Of a stretch of DNA of 64,000 bases, positions 51,366 through 61,213 are shown piece after piece. The position numbers were made by a program, and so were the translations under genes. Below the pieces are notes generated by a model, which saw only the letters and a list, made by a program, of their open reading frames with translations, ran no database searches and was not told the DNA's origin. Source of the DNA: Sphagnum compactum (taxonomy: Eukaryota > Bryophyta > Sphagnopsida > Sphagnales); contig OZ234493.1 in NCBI GenBank assembly GCA_965153455.1, positions 31,858,213 through 31,922,212 on the forward strand. Direction: 5' to 3'. Position 1 is the first letter of the stretch. Every line of letters begins with the position of its first letter.

Positions 51366-51412
51366 GGGGAAGCTTCATTTAACATCCCGACGTCTTTTAC
51401 TATATATAATTA
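51366..51412 (-). other. Sequence resembling a Helitron 5' end
   Basis: Read on the minus strand it gives AACTAATTATATATAGTAAA, AGACGTC and, after a 13-bp gap, GAAGCTTCCCCTTA. The 6.5-kb Helitron's 5' end reads AACTAGACAATTATATATAT, TAAAGGACATC, then GAAGCTTCCCCTTA. No matching 3' end is found to the left, so this may be a truncated copy. Confidence 0.35.
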
Positions 51413-51911
51413 GTTAACTGCACTGGGTTACCCACATGAGTAAAATTCAAATTGTAATGGCTCAGACATTGCCTAATTATACTTAACTGTTGAAATTCTC
51501 AAATATGTTGCAGGACCCATGTTTTTGAAACAAAATAGATGCTTGGGGGAAAAAATGAATAAATAAAAATCGGTGCACGGATTATTATTATTATTATTAT
51601 TATTATCGGCAATGGGTAATTCCAAAGGAAACGATATAAAAACTAGTTCCAGAAAAAATGTGGCATTTAGAGAAGAAGATTCACATGAGGTTTTCTAAGA
51701 TATGGCAGCCTGTCTAGTACACTTGTTTGTCTATGATGAGCCTGCACTACTAAAAAAAAAAAAAAAGTTAATTTTCAATTTATTCAAATTAGATGGAAAT
51801 ATTTCAATAGTGAACTTATTGAAATTAAAACAAATCAAGTTTAATAAGCCATCTGATGTTAATTAGGATAATTAGGATCCAAGGATCAATTAGGATAATT
51901 TTTCTAGGCAT

Positions 51912-52366
51912 AGAGTGGATTAGGTACTACTTGAGGAGAGTTCTTTATGTGTGTGTGTGTGTTATGAGAAAGTCTAGTGAGAGAGAGAGAGAGAGAAAAA
52001 AAAAAAGAGGAGATTAATTAAGATAGATGATGATCACACAACTGCAGATCCATTCCTTGTAATGTCTATGCACTATTAGCACTACTCTAGAGAATGTCTA
52101 GAACTGGATGGATCATTATGTATTAAGAAGATTTCCTTGTGTTGTGTTGTGTTGTGTTGTGTTGGCGTGTGTGTGTGTGTGTTATGCGAGAGTCTAGAGA
52201 GAGAGAAAGGAGATAAATTAGGATCCATGTCCAACTTAGGTGATCAGAAAGCTTTTAGATCTCCAGTTCTTGTAGTAATGTCTATGTCCTTTTAGTACTA
52301 CTAGAGATTAAAATTATGTCTAGAAGTGGATGGATTAGGTACTCAGGATTTTTCTTTGTTGTGGAT

Positions 52367-52399
<33 letters not shown>

Positions 52400-52570
52400 C
52401 GTGTGTGTTAGTTATGAGAGAGTCTAAAGAGAGAGAGAGAGAGAGAGAATGGAGATTAGAACTAGGATCAATGGAGTAGCTGGTAACAACGAGACAGACA
52501 GACAGCGCTTGCAGATCCATTCCTTGTAATGTGTATGCAGTATTAGCTACTTCTACTAGAGAATGTGGTT
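51912..52570. repeat. Three copies of a ~215-bp unit carrying GT and GA microsatellites
   Basis: Each unit has, in order, TGGAT(GGAT)TAGGTACT-like text, a (GT)n run, TTATGAGAGAGTCTA, a (GA)n run, GGAGATTA, TCC...CTTGTAATGT(C/G)TATG, ATTAGC(A/T)ACT and CTAGAGAATGT. The (GT)n runs start near 51951, 52168 and 52369. The third ends in a GCGCGC-containing tract. An (ATT)n run (51583-51606) precedes the array. It lies downstream of the QLQ exon, in its putative intron or 3' region. Confidence 0.75.
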
Positions 52571-52763
52571 GGATAATTCAGTAGGCATAATTTCACTGCC
52601 ATTTGTGTGAAATTGGGACACACTTTGCATCAGTTACAGAGTTGTAGTAATATTGTAGACTGGTTATTATGAGTAGCAGACAAGAAAAAGAAAAGAAGAG
52701 AAGTGCTAGTTACATATTGATGATGAGATTAAAGAGTGCACGTGCATTAATGGGGCGGGTTGG

Positions 52764-53048
52764 TTAGGTCTTACGGTTTGCAGCAGTGTGTTGGGTGGCA
52801 GTACTCATGCCGTTGATCAAGGCGGAGGCTACACTCCTGCGAATGGGATTCAGTAGCTCTTCTGGCACGTTTAAGCCGGCCATCATGTACTTGAAGATGA
52901 GCGCTTGGTGCTCCAATTCAGCCCACTGGCCGGAGGTGAAGGGAGAGACGACGTGAGCTGGTGCTTCGGTGGCGCTTTGCACGCCGCCGTTGGCGCGGGA
53001 ACTCTTGTGCCGACACGACGACGGCGTCGATTGATCCGTCTCTTTCAT
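52764..53048 (-). CDS. GRF: QLQ-domain protein of the GRF type, WRC domain not found
   Basis: Growth-regulating factors bind DNA by a WRC domain and bind GIF (SNH-domain) coactivators by an N-terminal QLQ domain. This frame of 94 aa starts MKETDQSTPS and carries a full QLQ domain at about residues 37-74: PFTSGQWAELEHQALIFKYM, then AGLNVPEELLNPIRRSV. The Phe, Gln-x3-Leu, His-Gln, Lys-Tyr and Pro-Ile-Arg-Arg positions are intact. A good donor (AACC|GTAAGA) lies at 52775/52774, so it may be exon 1 of a normal GRF. But no WRC-like C3H segment is visible on the minus strand in the 7.5 kb down to the next gene. Without splicing the frame stops three codons later (TAA), giving a 94-aa QLQ-only protein. 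It could be a truncated GRF, a GRF with a very long intron, or a natural microprotein. Confidence 0.75.
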   Translation of the reverse strand: MKETDQSTPSSCRHKSSRANGGVQSATEAPAHVVSPFTSGQWAELEHQALIFKYMMAGLNVPEELLNPIRRSVASALINGMSTATQHTAANRKT

Positions 53049-54348
53049 GGCTTAATATTTTGCTGATCTTCACCCCTGCTCTGGTGCTACTGTACAAGTG
53101 ATGCGAGTACTAGTGCTGCTGCAACCAGTCAGTCACAAAGAACCCCCTCTCCCGTCAGCCTTCATATAACATGAACCTTCTCTTTGCCTCTGCACAAGCT
53201 TTCTCCAGTTGGACTGTCCTCCGCTTTCTCCAACACTAACCGTCCGGTAACTCCAGATCTCAAACAACAAAGTGCTAGCTAGAATGATCCAGGAAGCTCT
53301 ATATACGATATAAATCAATCCTGCATGCAACCTCTTTGACTGAAGGTTTAGTAGTTGTAATGGCACTTATAGCCTCAGTTATACTCTTCAGTACGCATGA
53401 TCAGATGATGAAGCTAAGCAGCACCAGTACTGAACATCCAAAACAGTTCTAGTGATCACGACAGCTCTAGCAATATGCGACGACATTGTTGCACCTTCTT
53501 CAGACACATGCTCATCAGCTAGAACATTGTTGACACAAAACGAAGACAAAACAAAACCCATGAGTAAGGAATGAGTCCATGACATTTACGACATGACTTA
53601 TATACCTTAAAAAATATATAATAGGCGGGCCAGGAAAGCTAGTCTAGTAACCAGATCCCAAATCCAGGTGCAAAATCCAATCCGGGTTGCTGATCCCACA
53701 CCGCCACGTTACTGCAACACAGATGCGGAGCTACTAGCAGACCAAAAACAAAACAAAACAAAACCACCCCGAAAGCCGCACTCACACATCCGATGTTAAC
53801 CCGCCAGCAGCTGCAGCAATATTATTCACACTATAACTTTGATCTAGACTCGTTGCTTGAATCACATTGTGCAAGTAGCGGAACTATCTCGTACACAAGC
53901 TGTGCACAAAGCAAGACAAGATGACTATACATAACAATTGTTCACGCGGGGCTAACTAACTAACTAGCTAGCTAGCTGCAGCTACACCACCACCACCACC
54001 ACCACCACCACCACAGCACCGTAGCCTTGCTTGCTGGCTTTCTTGCTTGCTTGCTTGCTTGCATGCAGGAGTTGTGCAAAACAAACCTGGAACGCTCTAG
54101 TATGATCCTCGAGCACTCAGGCTTGTAGATTGCTACAAAACCACAGAAGCTCTAAATCACATCTGTCCAGACAAAACAGACAAGGGACACTCCACGATCC
54201 ACCTACCCAGCTCAGTCCTGCTGTCTCCAGAGCTCTGGACTGGACGGCGGCAGCAGCAACCCACCCACACAAACAACAACTACTGCTTGTGCTGTAGCAC
54301 ATTCTGGCACATAATTCTGCAATAATGGGGTGGGTAATTTGTTGGGAA

Positions 54349-54379
<31 letters not shown>

Positions 54380-54436
54380 CCACCTTTCCACACGCCAGAA
54401 AAAATCAAGGCTCTTGATAAAAAAGGACAAACTTAC
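53049..54436 (-). promoter_or_regulatory. 5' region of the QLQ gene, microsatellite-rich
   Basis: Contains (CTAA)n/(CTAG)n at about 53954-53975, a (CAC)n run at 53983-54013, (TTGC)n at about 54040-54066, and (GA)n at 54354-54379. GA/CT runs of this kind are binding sites for plant BPC/GAGA-factors in other genes, so a regulatory role is possible but inferred. No TATA box is assigned. Confidence 0.4.
53388..53585 (-). CDS. Possible small secreted peptide or upstream ORF
   Basis: A 65-codon frame starts MSWTHSLLMGFVLSSFCVNN and looks like a signal peptide with a possible cleavage site after VLA (about residue 23), followed by an acidic DEHVSEEG. It lies about 340 bp upstream of the QLQ start on the same strand, so it may instead be a chance upstream ORF in the leader. 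No family recognised. Confidence 0.2.
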   Translation of the reverse strand: MSWTHSLLMGFVLSSFCVNNVLADEHVSEEGATMSSHIARAVVITRTVLDVQYWCCLASSSDHAY

Positions 54437-55003
54437 CAGCTAGCCATTTTGGGCATAATGTTTCTTGCAACCCCAGATGATGATGATGATGAGGATGACC
54501 AACAATTTAACCCCCAATTTGGGCATTCCTTGTACAACCCCATGATGATGATGATGATGATGATGATGGATGACCAGCAATTTGGGTATGTCTTGCAACC
54601 AACATACATGACTCTGGCCAACAATAACACCTAATTTGGTCCAGGGTGTTTGGCAATTAATTTTGTGATGTAGCCAAACTGGCGAAATCATGTACAAGAA
54701 TATTTTAGCCAAATTTGGATATAGAGCACATACGAAAGTAAAAATATTTTAAAGAATTCCTCACATTGTATGCTTCATACTAGAACCCGATAGAAACTCT
54801 GGCAATTTCTTTAAATGTTTGGTTACATCTGGCAACTAGAAAACTTTTTTTTGTTTAATTGGCCATTTCGCCAAAAAAATAGCCAAATTATGACTTTAAA
54901 CTTAGCCAGAAAAAAGGTGTACACTGATTTGGGCAATTTTTGCAACCCCATGATGATGGCCAACAATAACACCCAATTTGGGCAACCCCATGATCACCAA
55001 TAA
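54437..55003. repeat. Degenerate repeats of CAATTTGGGCA / GCAACCCCATGATGATG
   Basis: The phrases CCCAATTTGGGCA, TTGCAACCCCATGATG and GACCAACAAT recur near 54471, 54510, 54580 and 54930-54990, with (ATG)n expansions at 54478-54494 and 54541-54568. Frames through this block are repeat-derived. Confidence 0.6.
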
Positions 55004-55459
55004 TATCAGGTGGCTCATCCTAAATGGGCTCATACTCTTTAAGAAAGCAATGACATCCCCCATGCTGTTGGGTTGATGTCAGGTGTTACTCCCACTAGAA
55101 CCATAACTGGGATTTTATTGGAGATGAAAGTGTCTTACATATGTGGGAAATTTAATATCAAGGTACTCCTGAAAACCTTTAAATGTTTTCTAAGGGAGAA
55201 TTTTAATAGTAGTAGCCTAGCCCTAAAAAGCTTTGGCAGTGTGTCCTATTTTAATTTTGTTTTGGGAAACAAGTACTTAAGCTTATGCAGGTGTCTGATC
55301 ATATGCATATGTTTTTGGTTGGTATATTATGCCTCCTTTTTCCTAATCAGGCAGGCTCTAGAAAACATCCCTCAAGGGGAGGTGGGAAATTCCCAACGTG
55401 GTGGAAAAGAGCCTAAACAGGCCCAATTGTTGTGACATTAGCATGATGTTGAGCTGATG

Positions 55460-56133
55460 TCATCTGAAACAACTGTTACAGATTTTTAAGAATGGAATAA
55501 AGCTTAATACAAACTTGGCAATGTGAGTGGCAAAATCCTTGTAACTTTGTTTAATAGTGTAGAAAGACTTTTTTGTAAGCAAGTTTGACTCATACCATTT
55601 TAGACATGTCATAGGTTCCCACCTCAAAAGACCATCCAAACCATGACATTTCAAAAGGGTGGTTCTTAATTTTAATATCATTTCTTTAAACTTTGCTATT
55701 GGTTGGCCCAATGGGGCTATCATCTATGACTTTTGGTGGTTGTTGGTGGCCCCAGTATATCCCATATATAAGAGTTGGACCTTTTTGATGGGTAATCATA
55801 CATGATCATAAGATCTCGAGCCACACCGAAAGTGGTCCACCCTAATTGGGGGAGTTGGTAAATAATGGGAACTAGTGCTTTTTTGTTTGTTGTGAAGAGA
55901 TAGATGTATGAACTTTTTTTTTGTATTTGGGCCACAAGCATAGCAATGAACTCCATTGTCAAAAGCACTAGAGGGTAGACAACCACCAAAGTCCAAATAG
56001 ACCACCCAACTTTGCAAGTCAACCAAGGAGGAAACCTCTGGCAGGTAATAATGCAATCATGAAAAGAAGGATAGCACCATCTACTAACAGGGAGATCCAT
56101 CAGTAGAGCACAAAGTAGTGTTGGGCTCCCCAT
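55460..56133 (-). pseudogene. Possible degraded coding debris, unidentified
   Basis: Two abutting minus-strand frames (56133-55720 and 55723-55460) overlap by four bases and have Trp/Cys-rich, somewhat protein-like composition. No domain or transposon motif is recognised. They may be remnants of a transposon ORF; equally they may be chance frames. Confidence 0.2.
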
Positions 56134-56283
56134 TCTTTATCAAACATCTCTACAAGCAAATCAACCTTGGAGAATGGAACTAAGTTGTTCATTTATATGA
56201 AAGTGCTTTTCCAATCTATTGGAAAAATTATATGCCAAGTACAAGGTAATCACCAACACATGTCCTTTCATCATTTTAACATG

Positions 56284-56303
56284 TTTAGGGTTTAGGGTTT
56301 AAC
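56284..56303. repeat. Short interstitial telomere-type repeat
   Basis: TTTAGGG is repeated in GTTTAGGGTTTAGGGTTTAA, the Arabidopsis-type plant telomere unit. Two full units only. Confidence 0.7.
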
Positions 56304-59300
56304 TTTACACCTACATGAGATGTAAAACCATTTGTGGTTCTTATTTATCCACATGGTGATCCACAAAAGGACACCTGTAAGTCCTATCCAAACATCATTG
56401 AACTTCTGGAATCTCCTTGCCAACTTTTGCCCTGGTGCATAATGTTCCATGGAATTGCTTTCCCAACATCATTTGAAATTCCTGGAGATCCTTGGCAACT
56501 TTCCTAGTAGATGGGTTTTATGGTGAAGTTGTTCCATGGAATATTTCAGAGGTAGATGGCAAGGGAGTTAGTTCATGATTGTGATCACCCAACTCCACAC
56601 CAATATGGCCTCCTTTTTATCACTAAAATGTTTGCACTAGTTTTTTTTTCAATTTTTAGTTCATAACATGGGCAAAGTCTAGAATTGATATCCTGATTGA
56701 CTTTCAGGCTCCACATCTCTACCAGAGTTGGGTGGTTCTCATGTTGTTAGGCTAGGCTCCAGTTCTCAGTCTACAACCAAACAGCCAAAGGGTTTGGTTA
56801 TGGTTGGGTTTTTTGAAAAATTCAAAATTAGGTCAGGTCTGGTTTCAGTTGTGCAAATCCAACTAGGGATTGGTTGTGGTTGGATTATTTGAAGAAATCA
56901 ACCAATTCAAATTTAGGTTTTCAATCACCAAACGGGTAATTTTAATAAATTCTTTTTGAATATTTAGCTTATGACCAACTCCCACTTAGTGGTTTACATA
57001 AGATATGTCAATTAGCAGTAAGGGTTGTGTAGGTTCCCATTATACTTTGAATGAAAGCACACTTAGGTGTAACACTTTTAGGCACATGTGTAAGTTCATA
57101 ATTACATAAATTAACATTGTGAAGGTAGTGTGAAAGCAAAATACCTTGAATCACACAAGTCATTTTACAAGTTATCATTAAAATTTTATTATAAAAAAAG
57201 TTTCAACCCTAATTTGTGTTATGGAGAACTTAAATTTGACTTAATAATAAAAAACCATAATTCAAAGTACATAGAAAATTTCGATCATCAAAATCTTTCC
57301 AAATTTTTTTTTTTAATATCAATGTTATTACATCATATTACCATTGAGTCCTTACTCGTTAAAAAATAATATATGAAGGTGCATGAAGCCCATACTCATT
57401 AATTATGAATTGTTACAGGTTTTTAAGTATTCCTTTGAAAGTCCATTATGTTATGGCTATTTAAAAACCATCCATGAATTTCATACAATATGATTATATT
57501 ACATATATCATTGTAGTGTTGAGTCTTATTTCATTCTAATTGATTATATTTAATCACATGGCCAGGTACAAATCTCAAAATCTTGCAAAAACTACATTGT
57601 GACAACATTTTATGAACAATGTAATGTGATTTCACCCCTTTGGTTAGGTTCCAATGCTATTAAAATTGAGTTCATTTATAATAAAATATGTACAAAATAT
57701 TTGTACATATTTAAACAATGTAATTCTTAGTTCAAAATAATTTCTATACTAATAATTACAAATCATTTACATAAAAATTGTTTACAAAATTGTTGACCAT
57801 AGGAAACTAATTGGCAACAACTAGGACGAATTTACAAATAGGAGTAAATCTTGTAACATACAATTCATAAGCAAACTTGCACTAACTATAATTTAAAAAA
57901 CAACAAGTAATTTGAACCACCAATTCAAGACTTTGAAAATTTCAATGTTCATAAAGTTCTCAATTTAAACAAACAACAATATGAATCAAAGTTTGTACAA
58001 AAGTCCAAATAAAAGTATGAATTATCATGCTACACATCTATCTAGTTTACATCTAAATTTAAATCAAATGAAATAAATCCAAAAAAAAAAATCAAAATCA
58101 TTTACAAGATCCTAATCTAAATAATTTTCAAGAGCAAAAGACAAACATTTTCAAATTTTGAATTTGAATCAACATCCAACAACTCCACCAACAACTCTAC
58201 AAGATATATAATGGGTAACAACACCTCCAAGAGTAAATTGTGAAATAATAAGATCTTAATGAACAAAATCATTGTTCACCAACATTTTTTAGGGTCCAAA
58301 CAACAAACCCATTGAACCCGAACACTTAGCATGACACACAACACTTGTAATAGCTTGAAGGAGAAAGGGAAAAAGTGACAAGGGAAGAGAGAGACTAGAA
58401 ACAAAGACATTGCCAAAATAAAAATAGTAAAAATAAACAACAAAAGGTGCATGCCTAACCTTAAGGAAAATTGCAACTAAAGACTAGAGATAGTTCTTGA
58501 TCAACTTTGGATCTAGAATTGCATTTGGAACTAGATATTCCACACTTTAGTAATGTCAAGTTGGAATCAGTGGGGTGATTTCACTCCTAGTTCTTCCATA
58601 CCTTCCGACCAATAGTTCAAGTATATATATTACCCTCCTTTCTACGAGATGGTTTATGAATAACCAAATTTTTGGTTCTAAAAAGTATACTATAACAATC
58701 TTAGTTTTGATTTTGGATTCACACATAAATGAATTTAGGAATTTAATTCCAAGTCAAGTTCTTCAAAACCTAGTAAACCTAGTAAAACCCCTTTCTACAC
58801 AATGGTCTTCCTAGCTCATTTTGGTCCTCCTGATATATTCATTAGATCATAAAATGGTATTTAAAAGAAGTTTTACTTTTTAATGACCTTATTCGATCTT
58901 GCTAATATAGTTAGAATATGCCAAAGGTTTTTTCATTTTTACTACCTAATGAAAGGCTTCACCTCTGTATGCCCATCTTTTATAGTTTGAAAGAATGTAA
59001 GGTTTAATTTCATTACATGTAAAAGTTCACAATATTAAATACATTTTTTAAAATGCAAATCCATCCATAACTTAGATCGAATAAGGTTCAATTAATTATT
59101 TTCAACCCTTTCCATATCACTATCAGAAATTGTGTCCGCCAAAATCACACTGCCCTGCAACTAGAATTTTAAAAAAAACTCATATACAACTATTGTGTAA
59201 CCACCCCTTAAGTATTACAACTAGTATGCAACTATTCCTTTGGAAATACGGAGAACTAATAAATAGATTGCCACATTAGAACATTAGTTGGTTGTATTAT

Positions 59301-59459
59301 AATTGTAAGTGAGTTGAAAATGGGTCTTTTATATGATAATTTGTACATAACATATATACATCCATAGTCAACCATGTTTGATTTTTGAAGGAATTGCACT
59401 ATAGTTGCATGTGACAACTGTTTTAGAACTGCTGTAAATGTGCCACTCACATAATAACT
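56304..59459. other. AT-rich DNA, no gene seen
   Basis: Very AT-rich, with short frames only. GGTT(T/G)GG-rich wording at 56760-56900 looks like an old simple-sequence expansion. Confidence 0.5.
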
Positions 59460-59489
59460 ATGTTGCAACTAGTTGTCCTTTCCATTTTG

Positions 59490-60095
59490 AGTGATTTATA
59501 ATGTTATAGAAACGTCTTTTCAAGCTTTACAAATCATCTTTGAAATGCAAAGCCAAGGGAACAACCAAAAAAACATTGTATATAAAATATGTCTTACAAA
59601 TTGCAAAATGTGTTTTTTTTCATTTTTTAAATTTTGACCCCTCCTACTTTCAAACCTCATAACTTTCTTACTTCTTATTTCGTTTGAATGATTTAAATTG
59701 TTATAGGAATGCCACCTAAAGTTCTACAAATCATCTTTGAAATGCAAAGTTAAGGGACCAACCAAAAGAAAGCTATGAAGAGAATACATTTCTTCAAATT
59801 GTAAACTGTTTCATTTTTCTTCATTTTGACCCCTCCTACTTTCAATCCTCATAATTTTCTTATTTCTTATTCATTTTAAATGATTTAAAGTGTTATAAGA
59901 CTGCCACCTAAAGTCTTACAACTCATCTTTCAACTCTAATAGTAACAAAACACCATACAAGGAATTTTTGGGTGTTCAAGAACCGGCCTTTGTAGCATTC
60001 AGTGGTTTGTTTTTTTGAAGTTCTTGACCCCCTCTACTTTGGGGGGCCATAACTTTCTTAATGTTATTTCGTTTTTTATGATTTTTAGTGCAACA
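59490..60095. repeat. ~200-bp tandem repeat, three diverged copies
   Basis: Each copy has TTGACCCCTCCTACTTTCAA, a CATAACTTTCTTA-like phrase, ATGATTTAAA(T/G)TGTTAT, GCCACCTAAAGT, and ACAAATCATCTTTGAAATGC. The GACCCC phrases are near 59635, 59827 and 60028. The copies are diverged, the third most, so the array is old. No coding capacity. Confidence 0.75.
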
Positions 60096-60424
60096 TATGT
60101 GCCAATAGGAGGGGTTCAAGTTTTGTTTGGACTTCAAAAACAACATAATTTTCCCCTTGGATCTTGCTTGCATTGAACGTTTAAGTGTCCAGTCATTTGC
60201 CTATGTTGCAATTCAATTTGCAACTAAAAGGCAACTAAAGGATTTAACACATATGCCTTGTCTTTCAATCCCATGTCACAAACTATATAAAATAGGTGTC
60301 CTCTTTTATGTTTACACACTAAAATACACATGCCATTTTGGGATGAGCTCAAACAAGCTTAACCCGAAAACCAAGATAAAAAATAAAAAATAAATATTTA
60401 CAAGATTTTTTTTAATTCATTAGT

Positions 60425-60562
60425 CTTGTACTTTCCTACCTACTTGCCTACCTACGTAAATAAATAGGTCTTTTTTCCTACCTAAGAAGGTATGTAATGT
60501 AGGTACGTAGGTCTAGGACCTACCAACCTACCTACCTATGGTAATCTATGGACCTACCTAAT
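60425..60562. repeat. CCTACCTA / TAGGTAGG-rich palindromic repeat
   Basis: CCTACCTAC words appear in both orientations around TAGGTACGTAGGTC, so the segment can fold on itself. No gene. Confidence 0.6.
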
Positions 60563-61061
60563 TATTAAAATGCATTATTTTTAATTTTATTTTTCAGATT
60601 TTAATTAATATGCCATGTGGCAATTTTTTATTAGGCCACATGTCATAATATCGGACCATCAATAGACAATGGAGATCATATACTTTTTAATTATTTTTAA
60701 TATCTTCATAATACCACATGTCAAGTTTTAATGGATGGATGAAAATTACTAACGTCAACATGACGTTATGGATGTAGTTGCAGTGGAATTGCATAATAGT
60801 TGAAAATGAGTGGTTTTAGTAGAGTTGCAATTGAGTTGCAATGAATTGCACCATATGTATGGTGAGTTGCAACTCTACAACTCATGTAACTTGTCCGATA
60901 GCACTCATAATGTAGAAATACAGTGTGTTGCAAGTGGTCATTGCGACTCAAAAATTGAATTGCAAGGCCAAGTGCAAAACACCCTTTATCCATAGTGTAT
61001 ATAAGGTCATGAATCAACCAATTAAAGTGTATTCACATTATAAGAAGCAAAATGGGTGTTA

Positions 61062-61213
61062 ATGTTAGTCCCTGTTATTCCCTATTATTCAGTATATGAG
61101 TCCTTATATATCCCTGTATATCCCTATTATTTAGTATATGAATCCCTGTATATCCCTGTTATTCAGTATATGAGTCCCTATATATCCCTGTTATGTTTAC
61201 TGAATAACAGGGA
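61062..61213. repeat. TATATCCCTGTTATTCAGTA tandem repeat ending in an inverted copy
   Basis: The phrases TTATTCAGTATATGA and TATATCCCTGT alternate three to four times between 61075 and 61195. The block closes with the inverse ACTGAATAACAGGGATAT (61198-61215). Confidence 0.75.

Noticed and set aside
54433-54712. Frames with His or Met runs
   Set aside because: Translations of the (ATG)n microsatellite.
56284-56303. Telomere proximity or fusion point
   Set aside because: Only two full TTTAGGG units; such short runs are common in plant genomes.
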